This document shows, in pieces, positions 53,646 to 61,421 of a DNA stretch of 64,000 nt. The notes beneath the pieces are model-generated. The model was not told where the DNA came from. It was given only the letters and a program-made list of their open reading frames with translations, and ran no database searches. The stretch is from Amycolatopsis alkalitolerans (GTDB taxonomy: Bacteria > Actinomycetota > Actinomycetes > Mycobacteriales > Pseudonocardiaceae): positions 124,001-188,000 of the forward strand of contig NZ_VDFW01000003.1 of the NCBI RefSeq assembly GCF_006152065.1, given 5' to 3'. The translations under genes were made by a program, and so were the position numbers. Numbering within the stretch: position 1 is the stretch's first letter; each line of letters begins with the position of its first letter.

Positions 53646-54811
53646 TCCGGGTCGGGCTTTTCGGGTTGCTCGGTTCGGGCAATCTCGGTAACGACGGGTC
53701 GCTGGAGTCCGTCCTGCGGTTCCTGCGTGCCGAGCATCCGGAAGCGCGGCTGACCGCCTTCTGCGGCGGGCCGGACATCGTTTCCTCGCGCTACGGCATC
53801 GACGCGACGGCGCTGAACTGGTACGCGGGCGAATACCGGACCGCTTCGGGTGTGCGGGCGGTCGCCCTGAAGGGGCTGGGAAAGCTCGTCGACGTGTGGC
53901 GTACCGCGGCGTGGGTCCGCCGGCAGGACATCGTGATCGTGCCGGGCATGGGCGTGCTCGAAGCGACGCTTCCCCTGCGACCCTGGGGTTTCCCGTACTC
54001 GCTGCTGCTGCTCACGCTGGCCGGGCGGCTCTTCGGCACAAAGGTCGCGCTGGTGAGCGTCGGCGCGAACGTGATCGAGCACCGCGCGACACGGACGATC
54101 GTGAAGTCGGCCGGGCGGCTGGCCGCCTACCGATCCTACCGCGATGCGGGTTCACGCGAGTCGATGCGTGAGATGGGTGTGGACACTTCGCGGGACGAGG
54201 TCTACCCCGATCTCGTGTTCGCGCTGCCCGCGCCCCCGCCAGGGCACAGTACCGGCGTGGTCGGGGTAGGCGTGATGGCGTTCCGCGGCGGGAACGACGA
54301 GCGCGAGCGCGCCGAGCAGATCTATCGATCCTATGTGGACGGTATGAAGGGATTCGTGCACAGGCTGGTCGAGCAGGGCCGCCCGGTGCGGCTGTTCAGC
54401 GGTGACCAGGTGGACAGCCCGGTGGTGGACGAGATCCTGGCCGAGTGCGGGCCGCTGGTCAGCGCGTCCTCGGCGTCCTCTTTGGACGCGATCATGCGGG
54501 AGATGGCCGCCGTGGACTCGGTGGTGGCGACCCGGTACCACAACGTGCTGTGCGCGCTGAAGGCGGGCAAACCCACGATCTCGGTCGGGTACGCGGCGAA
54601 GAACGAGGAACTGATGGCCGGAATGGGGCTCGGCGAGTACTGCCTGCCCGCACGGAGCGTCGACGTCGACGAGTTGATCGAGCGGTTCATCGCGCTGGAA
54701 CGCCGGTCGGACGGGATAAGCACGACGCTGGCCGAATGCAACGCGGCGGCAGGGCAGCGGATCAAGCACCAGTTCGCGGCACTGACAGCCGTGTTCGAGA
54801 AGTCGAGGTGA
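53642..54811 (+). CDS. Polysaccharide pyruvyl transferase family protein
   Basis: This 389-residue protein begins IRVGLFGLLGSGNLGNDGSLES. It has the C-terminal family motif VATRYHNVLCALKAGKPTISVGYAAKNEELM, as in CsaB-like enzymes that add pyruvate ketals to sugars using PEP. The product would be an acidic pyruvylated glycan, useful for non-covalent anchoring of surface proteins. The GTG at 53642 overlaps the GT2 stop. The following aminotransferase starts seven bases after its stop. Confidence 0.85.
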   Translation: MIRVGLFGLLGSGNLGNDGSLESVLRFLRAEHPEARLTAFCGGPDIVSSRYGIDATALNWYAGEYRTASGVRAVALKGLGKLVDVWRTAAWVRRQDIVIVPGMGVLEATLPLRPWGFPYSLLLLTLAGRLFGTKVALVSVGANVIEHRATRTIVKSAGRLAAYRSYRDAGSRESMREMGVDTSRDEVYPDLVFALPAPPPGHSTGVVGVGVMAFRGGNDERERAEQIYRSYVDGMKGFVHRLVEQGRPVRLFSGDQVDSPVVDEILAECGPLVSASSASSLDAIMREMAAVDSVVATRYHNVLCALKAGKPTISVGYAAKNEELMAGMGLGEYCLPARSVDVDELIERFIALERRSDGISTTLAECNAAAGQRIKHQFAALTAVFEKSR

Positions 54812-54817
54812 TTGTTC

Positions 54818-56128
54818 ATGGAGCCCGCGCTGACACGTTCGGCCGAGGCGAACCGGCGGCTGCACTCGCTGATCCCGGGTGGTGCCCATACCTACGCCAA
54901 GGGTGACGACCAGTACCCCGAGGGCATGGCGCCGGTCATCTCGCACGGCAGGGGCGCGCACGTCTGGGACATCGACGGGAACGAGTACATCGAATACGGC
55001 TCGGGGCTCAGGTCCGTGAGCCTCGGGCACGCGCATCCGCGGGTGATCGAGGCGGTGCGGCGGGAACTGGTGCGCGGCGCGAACTTCGTGCGCCCGAGCT
55101 ACCGGGAAATCGAAGCGGCGGAACGGTTTCTCGCGACCGTGCCGACGGCGGAGATGGTGAAGTTCGCCAAGAACGGCTCGGACGTCACGACGGCAGCGGT
55201 ACGGCTGGCGCGCGCCGCGACCGGCCGGACGCTGGTGGCCGTATGCCAGGATCACCCGTTCTTCTCCACGGACGACTGGTTCATCGGGACCACCCCGATG
55301 ACCGCGGGAATCCCGCCGCGCACCTCGGAACTGACCGTCAAGTTCCCGTACGGGAATCTCGCCGCGACAGAAGAAGTCCTGCGCGGTCGTGACGTCGCGT
55401 GCGTGATCCTCGAGGCGGCGACGCACACCGACCCTCCGCCGGGGTATCTCGCCGGTCTGCGCGATCTCGCGCACCGGTACGGCACGCTGCTGGTCTTCGA
55501 CGAGATGATCACCGGTTTCCGCTGGTCGGAGGCGGGCGCGCAGGGTTTGTACGGGGTGCGGCCGGATCTGTCCACGTTCGGCAAGGCACTCGGCAACGGG
55601 TTCGCGGTCTCGGCACTGGCCGGGCGGCGCGACGTGATGGAACAGGGCGGCCTGCGCGACTCGCGGGAGCGTGTGTTCCTGCTCTCGACCACGCACGGCG
55701 CCGAGACCCACGCGCTCGCCGCGGCCATGGCCGTGATGGAAACCTACGTCGAGGAAGGTATTTCCGCACGGCTGCACGCACTGGGCAACCGGCTGGCGGA
55801 CGGGGTGCGCGCGGCGGCCGAGGGCATCGGGGTCGGGGAGCACCTACTCGTGCGCGGCCGGGCGAGCAACCTGGTCTTCGTGACCCTGGACGAGAACCTG
55901 CGCCCGTCGCAGCCTTACCGGACGCTGTTCCTGCGGCAGCTGATCGCGGGCGGCGTGCTCGGGCCGTCGTTCGTCGTCAGCAGCGCACTGTCCGATGAGG
56001 ACATCGACCGCACGATCGACGTGGTGGCGAACGCGTGCGTCGTGTACCGCAAGGCGCTCGACGCCGGTGACCGGTCGGCCTGGCTGGACGGCCGCCCGGT
56101 GAAGCCGGTTTTCCGCCAGTACGCGTGA
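54818..56128 (+). CDS. GSA aminomutase-like class III aminotransferase in polysaccharide cluster
   Basis: This 436-residue PLP enzyme belongs to the class III fold I group and resembles glutamate-1-semialdehyde aminomutase. DGNEYIEYGSGLRSVSLGHAHP opens the core, FDEMITGFRWSEAGAQG holds the PLP aspartate, and the Schiff-base lysine is in STFGKALGNGFAVS. A hemL gene already exists at the window start, and this copy sits in a glycan cluster, so it probably aminates or isomerises a sugar or a side-group precursor. The ATG at 54818 follows a GTCGAGG site. The reaction is unknown. Confidence 0.82.
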   Translation: MEPALTRSAEANRRLHSLIPGGAHTYAKGDDQYPEGMAPVISHGRGAHVWDIDGNEYIEYGSGLRSVSLGHAHPRVIEAVRRELVRGANFVRPSYREIEAAERFLATVPTAEMVKFAKNGSDVTTAAVRLARAATGRTLVAVCQDHPFFSTDDWFIGTTPMTAGIPPRTSELTVKFPYGNLAATEEVLRGRDVACVILEAATHTDPPPGYLAGLRDLAHRYGTLLVFDEMITGFRWSEAGAQGLYGVRPDLSTFGKALGNGFAVSALAGRRDVMEQGGLRDSRERVFLLSTTHGAETHALAAAMAVMETYVEEGISARLHALGNRLADGVRAAAEGIGVGEHLLVRGRASNLVFVTLDENLRPSQPYRTLFLRQLIAGGVLGPSFVVSSALSDEDIDRTIDVVANACVVYRKALDAGDRSAWLDGRPVKPVFRQYA

Positions 56129-56151
56129 ACGGGTAGCGCACCCGCTCCTTT

Positions 56152-56781
56152 TTACCTCCTGGCGGGGAAGAACCTGTCCACCGCCCAGGACGTCGGCGGG
56201 ACCGCGGCCAGCGCGGTGCAGAAGCCGCCGAGGGCGTCGGTCGGGTAGTGGGCGCTGAGGGCGACCTCGGTCCACCCCATCACGGCCCCGGCCAGAAGCG
56301 CGACGCTCAGGACGAGCACCGTGCCCGCGGCGCCGCCGAGCCGCAGCCGGTCGGCGGCGGCCATGGCGACGATCAGCGCGAGCGTGGTCGCGAACGCGGT
56401 GTGACCGCTGGGGAACGACAGGTACCCGCCGTGGATCGTGCGGCCGACGATGGGTTTGAGCAGCGCCGTGGCGCCGACCGTCACCCCTGTCCCGGCGAGG
56501 ACGAGCACCGCCGACCTTCGCCGCCCGGCGAGCCAGCATCCGCCGGTGAGCGCGGCCACCAGCAGTACGGCCCCGAGGGGCTCGCCGAGGAAGTCGATGA
56601 CGAGCGCGATCCCGTACAGCGGCTGCTCCAGCCCGTCCCACGGCGCGACGAACTCGCCGCTGCTTTCGCCCGCGTACAACAGGCCTTGCGCGAGCACGAC
56701 CAGCGCGGCGACCATCGCGGCCACGCCGAGCGGCAGGCGTAGCGACCGGGGCAGCGCCGGCGGCGCGGGCTTTTCGACCAC
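56152..56781 (-). CDS. PAP2 family lipid phosphatase
   Basis: This 209-residue membrane protein has about six helices and the three phosphatase motifs: KPIVGRTIHGG, PSGHTAFATT and SAHYPTDALGG. It would remove phosphate from lipid phosphates such as undecaprenyl diphosphate, recycling the carrier used for glycan export. The first motif is shorter than the classical KX6RP. GTG at 56781 opens the frame. It is divergent from vapBC and convergent with the aminotransferase gene. Confidence 0.87.
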   Translation of the reverse strand: MVEKPAPPALPRSLRLPLGVAAMVAALVVLAQGLLYAGESSGEFVAPWDGLEQPLYGIALVIDFLGEPLGAVLLVAALTGGCWLAGRRRSAVLVLAGTGVTVGATALLKPIVGRTIHGGYLSFPSGHTAFATTLALIVAMAAADRLRLGGAAGTVLVLSVALLAGAVMGWTEVALSAHYPTDALGGFCTALAAVPPTSWAVDRFFPARR

Positions 56782-56831
56782 ACCCGTCGTGTCGCGCGGG
56801 GGCGATGCATCGTTTCACCGTACACGAAGAC

Positions 56832-56861
56832 TTGACTATGAAGTCAGGATGACTGCAAAAT
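56832..56861 (+). promoter_or_regulatory. Leaderless promoter of vapBC
   Basis: TTGACT (56832-56837) and CAAAAT (56856-56861) are 18 bases apart, and the vapB ATG follows after 6 bases. This is the strongest promoter-like pair in the window. Confidence 0.6.
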
Positions 56862-56869
56862 GAAGTCAT
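56833..56869. promoter_or_regulatory. Autoregulatory operator candidate over the vapBC promoter
   Basis: TGACT-ATGA-AGTCA (56833-56846) is followed by ATGACT-N9-AGTCAT (56849-56869), and ATGAAGTCA is repeated directly 22 bases apart. The sites cover the -35, the -10 and the start codon, which fits ribbon-helix-helix binding. Confidence 0.55.
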
Positions 56870-57125
56870 GAACGCAGTGCTCACCGTTCGGGACGTCCCC
56901 GATGACGTGAAGGCAGCCCTGGCTCGGGAAGCTCGTGCGCGCGGGCAGTCGCTGCAGGCCTTTCTGCTGGGGGTGCTCAAACGCCAGGCGGACTTCGCCT
57001 GGAACAAGGAGATCGTCGTCGAGATCGAGGGCGACCTGTCGGCCGGCGGAGGTGCGGAAAGTGACGCGCCGGACGCGGCCGAAATCCTGGCCGGGGCACG
57101 AGCCGAGCGCACCGGCGGAGCATGA
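56868..57125 (+). CDS. vapB: FitA/VapB-like ribbon-helix-helix antitoxin
   Basis: This 85-residue protein has an N-terminal ribbon-helix-helix DNA-binding unit (NAVLTVRDVPDDVKAALARE to QSLQAFLLGVL). A flexible acidic tail (AESDAPDAAEILAGARAER) should wrap the PIN toxin and block its active site. The layout is that of FitA-type VapB antitoxins, which dimerise and repress their own promoter. Inverted repeats overlie the start. No ribosome site is present and a leaderless start is inferred. The toxin gene overlaps by four bases. Confidence 0.88.
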   Translation: MNAVLTVRDVPDDVKAALAREARARGQSLQAFLLGVLKRQADFAWNKEIVVEIEGDLSAGGGAESDAPDAAEILAGARAERTGGA

Positions 57126-57514
57126 TCGTCGTCGACGCTTCGGTCCTCGCCAGCATGATGGTCTACGTCGACGAGCGTGGCCACAATGCCCGCGCGGTCC
57201 TGAGCCGGGATCCGGAGTGGGCGGCGCCGGAGCATTGGAAGGCCGAGGTGTTCTCGGTGCTCCGGGGGCTGACGTTGGGCGGCAAGATCAAGCAGGCGCT
57301 GGCCGCCCGTGCCGTCGGCCGGTTGCCGCGGCTTGGCATCGAGCATGTCCCGCTGGACGGGTTGTTGCCGCGGATGTGGCAGCTACGGCAAGCCATCGGC
57401 GGCTACGACGCGGCCTATGTCGCTCTCGCGGAGGCGCGAGATCTCACGCTGACCACTTCGGACAAACGCCTCGCCCGCGCGGCGACCGCCTTCTGCCGCG
57501 TCGAACTGGTGTGA
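57122..57514 (+). CDS. vapC: VapC-like PIN-domain ribonuclease toxin
   Basis: This 130-residue PIN-domain nuclease has all four acidic metal-binding residues: D5 (IVVDASVL), E42 (HWKAEVFSVL), D96 (GYDAAYVALAE) and D114 (TTSDKRLARA). PIN toxins usually cleave tRNA or rRNA loops with magnesium. It overlaps vapB by four bases (ATGA), a standard type II arrangement. The catalytic set looks intact, so the module is probably active. It lies between two glycan gene blocks. Confidence 0.9.
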   Translation: MIVVDASVLASMMVYVDERGHNARAVLSRDPEWAAPEHWKAEVFSVLRGLTLGGKIKQALAARAVGRLPRLGIEHVPLDGLLPRMWQLRQAIGGYDAAYVALAEARDLTLTTSDKRLARAATAFCRVELV

Positions 57515-57572
57515 GCGCCCTGTGTCAAGCGGCCTGCTGTGGGCCGTGTCTTCCCCAAGTCCACCAGTGAGT

Positions 57573-58736
57573 TCAGCCGATCGCCGCCTCGTAGCCTGCG
57601 ATCAGGCGGTCCAGCCCCACGGACGGGGTGAAGTCCTTCTCATACCGCACCCGTGCCGTCTCGCCCAGCTCGCGGTTCCAGGCCGGGGCGACGATCCGGC
57701 GCAATGCGGCGGCCAGCGACGAGGCGTCGCCCGGGGCGTGCAACAGGCCAGTCGCCTCGGGCTCGATGAGTTCGGGGAAGGCGCCGTGCGCGGGCGCGAC
57801 GGCGGGCACCCCGGCGGCCATCGCCTCCACGACGACCAGGCCGAAGGCCTCAAGCCACACCGAAGGAACGACCACGGCCGAGGCCCGCGCCAGCAGGGCC
57901 TGGCATTCGGCCTTCGTGCGCAGGCCCAGGTAGTGCACGTCGCGCCGCCCCGCGGCCCAGTCCGACACCTCGTCCGAAAGCGGACCGGTCCCCGCCAGCA
58001 CCAGCGGGATGTCCATCTCCGCGCGGGACCAGGCCGTCATCAGCAGCCGGACGCCCTTCTCTTCGGTCATCCGCCCCAGGTAGAGCACATGCTCACCCGG
58101 CAGTTCGCGGCGCACCGGCGGGTCCTCGACGAAGTTGTGCTTCACCACCAGGCTCTCCGCGGGCATCCCCGCCGACACGAGCAACTCCCGCTGCGCGCCG
58201 GAGATGCAGAAGAACCGCGAAACCCCGGTCCACCAACGGGCCCGGTTCAGCGCGGTCGACACGGCCATCGGCACCGTCGCCGCGCGCGAGCCCCGATAGC
58301 ACCCGTGCCGCACCGCGGGCAGGGGCTGACCGCCGACGCACGAGGTGCACACCCGCCCGTCGCGGTACAGGGTGCCGGGCGGGCAGACCATGCCGTAGTT
58401 GTGCAGCGTCGCCACGGCCGGCACGCCGGCATCCGTACAGGCGGCGACCACCGAGGGCGACAGCAGCGGGAACGTGTTGTGGATGTGCACGACATCCGGC
58501 CGGTCCGCGCGCAGCCGCGTGGCCAGTTCCGTCCGCACGGCCGCGTTCCACGGCACCCGCAGGGGTACGGAAACCCTACCCACCAAGGACATCGAGGCGA
58601 TGTCGTCGCTGCGCCGCTCGAACAGGCCGACTTCGTGCCCGGCCTCGTGCAGGAGCGAGACCTCCTGGTCGACCACGTTGTTCTCGCCGCTCGGCTGCTC
58701 CGACCGGTAGCGGTTGTGCACGACCAGGACTTTCAC
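57573..58736 (-). CDS. GT4 family glycosyltransferase
   Basis: This 387-residue protein begins KVLVVHNRYRSEQPSGENNVVDQEV, a GT4 acceptor domain with the GEN loop. A central YGMVCPPGTLYRDGRVCTSC cysteine pair may bind a metal. The donor domain includes LYLGRMTEEKGVRLL and the EX7E motif PSVWLEAFGLVVVEAM. It is the last gene of the minus-strand polysaccharide block and overlaps the ligase-like gene upstream. The sugar and acceptor are unknown. Confidence 0.87.
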   Translation of the reverse strand: MKVLVVHNRYRSEQPSGENNVVDQEVSLLHEAGHEVGLFERRSDDIASMSLVGRVSVPLRVPWNAAVRTELATRLRADRPDVVHIHNTFPLLSPSVVAACTDAGVPAVATLHNYGMVCPPGTLYRDGRVCTSCVGGQPLPAVRHGCYRGSRAATVPMAVSTALNRARWWTGVSRFFCISGAQRELLVSAGMPAESLVVKHNFVEDPPVRRELPGEHVLYLGRMTEEKGVRLLMTAWSRAEMDIPLVLAGTGPLSDEVSDWAAGRRDVHYLGLRTKAECQALLARASAVVVPSVWLEAFGLVVVEAMAAGVPAVAPAHGAFPELIEPEATGLLHAPGDASSLAAALRRIVAPAWNRELGETARVRYEKDFTPSVGLDRLIAGYEAAIG

Positions 58737-59923
58737 GCGGTCGCCTTACGGGCGAGCAGCGAGCCCGCCACCGCCAGATGCAGCAGATACGGCGAGGCGT
58801 CGCCGAGCCCGGCCTCGGTGTAGGAAGCCGAAACGCAGTACACGATCAGGAAGATCGCGCACGCCCGTTCGACCGAAGGTGGCCGCAGCGCGGCGACGCC
58901 CGCCAGCACCAGCAGGAACGCCGCGACGAGCGCGCAGCCGACCAGCCCCTGTTCGTGGAACACCGCGAGCCAGCTGTTGTCGATCGGCAGCCCGGCGTAC
59001 GACTTGTCACCGAGGCCGACGCCGAACAGGTTTTCGCCCACCGTGCGCGGCGCCTCCAGCAGCGCGTCCCACACCTTCGCGCGCCCGGTCAACGTCGAGA
59101 AGTTGTCCTCGGTCTGCCCGCGCAGGAACCACGCCTGCAGCAGGGACCCCAGCGCGATCGCCGCGACCGCCGCGACCAGCGCGAACCAGGTGAACACCTT
59201 CCGCGCCCGGGAATTGGTCAGCCACAACGAGAACAGCGCCACCAGCAGGGCGATGATCAGGCCTATCGTCGCGGTACGGGTGTGGGTGAGCATGAGCAGC
59301 ACGATCGCCGGGACCGTCACGATGAGCGCACTGCGCCGGTCGACGCGCTTGCCCAGCCACAACAGGAGCGTGAGCCCCGCGACGACCGCCGCGTACTGGC
59401 CGATCTGCGGCGGGGTCAGCGGCCAGAGCGCGCCCGTGAGGCGCCCGCCGTAGATGTCCGGCAATGCCTTGCCCGGCGCGACCACGAGCCCGATCGCCAC
59501 GGACACCAGCACCACGGCGTAGCCCTTGATGTGGAACCGCACGAAGTTCGTGCTGCCGTTCCACCAGCGCGTGAGCAACCACAGCGTGCCGATGAACATC
59601 GCCAGCCGGAAGCAGCGGAACAGCGCGCCGAGCCCGGACTCCAGGTGCAGGCTCGACAGGATGCTGACCACCAGCAGCAGGCTGAGCAGCAGCAGGTACG
59701 CGCTCGGGCGGATGCGCAGCTTCAGATTCGCCAGCAGCGCCAGCGCGAACGCGATGACCAGCGCGCCCATCGTGACCAGTTGGATCACCGACCGCGGCAG
59801 CGGGATGACGGTCTGGGCGCCGGTCGAGCCCAGCGTGTTGAGGATCAGCAGCCCCCAGGCCACCGCGGCCGCACGCGGTGTGCTTTCCGTGGTGGCCTGT
59901 GGTTCGACCCGAGCCAGCGCCAC
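58733..59923 (-). CDS. O-antigen ligase/polymerase-like membrane protein
   Basis: This 396-residue protein has about ten to eleven helices. A large extracytoplasmic loop (GQTEDNFSTLTGRAKVWDALLEA to DNSWLAVFHEQGLVG) matches the Wzy/O-antigen ligase family and contains arginine and histidine residues of its active site. It would polymerise or transfer glycan chains on the outer membrane face. GTG at 59923 is chosen because an AGGGGAGG ribosome site lies within the beta-helix gene's end; the open frame before it has no family match. Confidence 0.83.
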   Translation of the reverse strand: MALARVEPQATTESTPRAAAVAWGLLILNTLGSTGAQTVIPLPRSVIQLVTMGALVIAFALALLANLKLRIRPSAYLLLLSLLLVVSILSSLHLESGLGALFRCFRLAMFIGTLWLLTRWWNGSTNFVRFHIKGYAVVLVSVAIGLVVAPGKALPDIYGGRLTGALWPLTPPQIGQYAAVVAGLTLLLWLGKRVDRRSALIVTVPAIVLLMLTHTRTATIGLIIALLVALFSLWLTNSRARKVFTWFALVAAVAAIALGSLLQAWFLRGQTEDNFSTLTGRAKVWDALLEAPRTVGENLFGVGLGDKSYAGLPIDNSWLAVFHEQGLVGCALVAAFLLVLAGVAALRPPSVERACAIFLIVYCVSASYTEAGLGDASPYLLHLAVAGSLLARKATA

Positions 59924-59924
59924 G

Positions 59925-61421
59925 TCAGCCTCCCCTGGTGAACGTGCTGCCCTGGTCCTGCTTCCGGGCCTGCTGCCACGTGCGGGAGTCCAGGACCTGG
60001 CTCGTGTCGTGGACGACGAAGGTCCACGGGCCGGTGTAGGTGTTGTCATGCCACTGGTTGTGCTGGTCCGACGTGATGGCGTCCGCGATCGTGTCGCCCT
60101 TGTACGGCGACCAGTCCGGGTATGTCCCGTAGTTCGACAGTTCCGCCATCCGCCCGCAGGTCACCTGGCAGTGCACGACGGCAGGGTCCAGTTCGAACCG
60201 GTTGTCGTGGATGTCCACGTTCTTCGTCTTCCACCGGCAGTCGCTGCGGAGCGGTTCGGTCGCGATCCCGGGCTGCGCGCATCTCGCCGGATCGGGCTGG
60301 ACGAGCGTGCAGACGCCGGACGAGGTGTTCGCGGGGCTGTTGCAGAACCGGTCGGCGTTCTCCCACAGCGTGATCCCGGACCAGTTGTCCTGCAACACGT
60401 TCCCGGAGATCTCGAGCTTCGCCGTCCGCGCTCGCACCTGCGGTTCGCCGCCGGACTCGGAGATGTAGATCGCCGCGACCGGGAAGTCGTCGCCGCGGCT
60501 GGCGTAGCGGCGGCCGTCGACCCAGTTGTTCCGGCGGATCGTGTTGTTGCGGATGGTCGCGTTGTAGCTGGTCTCGTACTCGATCGCGGGGCCGTCGTTG
60601 TTCTCGATGAGGTTGCCTTCGATGAGGAAGTCGTTGTTGTTGGTGTCGGCCCACAAGCCGGCGCCGCGGTTGTCGTGCACCCAGTTCCCGCGGATGTCCG
60701 CGCCGTCCACCGCCCAGAACTTGACGCCGCCGGTGCAGCCGCAGCCTTCGATCTTGTTCTCCCAGTCACCGGTGTTGTTGCCGGTGATCTCGTTGCCTTC
60801 CACGACGAGCCCGGTGATCGTGCCGTCGCCCTTGTACGCGTTCATGCCGTACTGGCCGTTGTCGCGCAGGCAGTTGCCGCGCACCTGCTGGCGGGCCCCG
60901 GCCATCAGCGCGGCACCGTCGTTGCGCTGCACGGTGTCGTACTCGATGACCCAGCCGTCGCCCGAGTCGTGGTTCACCACGCCTTCGTCGTGTGGTGCCG
61001 CGAAGTTCTGCACGGTCAGATGCCGGATCCCGACGTTCGACGCGTGCCCGGTGAAGGCGTACTGGTTCACCCTCCCGCCATCGAGGATCGCTCCCGGTGC
61101 GCCGACATACTGATCGCCGTCCTTGGGCGCGATCTGGTCGAACTTCCCGCTGCCGAGCCGGTGGGTCCCGGGGGCGAGCCAGAACGTCGTGCCCGCCGGG
61201 CTCGACTTCGTCTTGGCCACCAGATCGCCGGCCACCTTCGGATCCACCGTCACCGCTCCGGCCGGGGCGGATGACGGGCCCGAGGGCTGCTTGTCGCAGA
61301 CCGCCGCCGCGGGCGGGGTGACCGGCGCCGGGGGCGCGGCGGCCGGGTTGTCCTCAGTGGACGGAGAGCACGCGGCGAGCACCAGCAGCGGGCACCCCAG
61401 GAGGGCCCAGCGGATCTTCAT
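59925..61421 (-). CDS. Right-handed parallel beta-helix lipoprotein
   Basis: This 498-residue protein has a signal with a lipobox (VLAACS near residue 18), a Pro/Ala linker and then a parallel beta-helix of about 400 residues. Repeated turns such as IRHLTVQNF, VRGNCLRDNGQYG, IEGNLIENNDG and IRNNTIRRN are clear and asparagine-rich. Such folds occur in polysaccharide lyases, hydrolases and epimerases. Several cysteines form likely disulfides (GCGCTGG, CQVTCGR). The ATG at 61421 overlaps the heparinase-like stop. It may act on or bind the glycan outside the cell. Confidence 0.84.
   Translation of the reverse strand: MKIRWALLGCPLLVLAACSPSTEDNPAAAPPAPVTPPAAAVCDKQPSGPSSAPAGAVTVDPKVAGDLVAKTKSSPAGTTFWLAPGTHRLGSGKFDQIAPKDGDQYVGAPGAILDGGRVNQYAFTGHASNVGIRHLTVQNFAAPHDEGVVNHDSGDGWVIEYDTVQRNDGAALMAGARQQVRGNCLRDNGQYGMNAYKGDGTITGLVVEGNEITGNNTGDWENKIEGCGCTGGVKFWAVDGADIRGNWVHDNRGAGLWADTNNNDFLIEGNLIENNDGPAIEYETSYNATIRNNTIRRNNWVDGRRYASRGDDFPVAAIYISESGGEPQVRARTAKLEISGNVLQDNWSGITLWENADRFCNSPANTSSGVCTLVQPDPARCAQPGIATEPLRSDCRWKTKNVDIHDNRFELDPAVVHCQVTCGRMAELSNYGTYPDWSPYKGDTIADAITSDQHNQWHDNTYTGPWTFVVHDTSQVLDSRTWQQARKQDQGSTFTRGG

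Noticed and set aside
59526-61274. 582-codon plus-strand open frame opposite the beta-helix gene
   Set aside because: It is Val/Arg-rich without a domain and is antisense to a gene with clear repeats and a lipobox.
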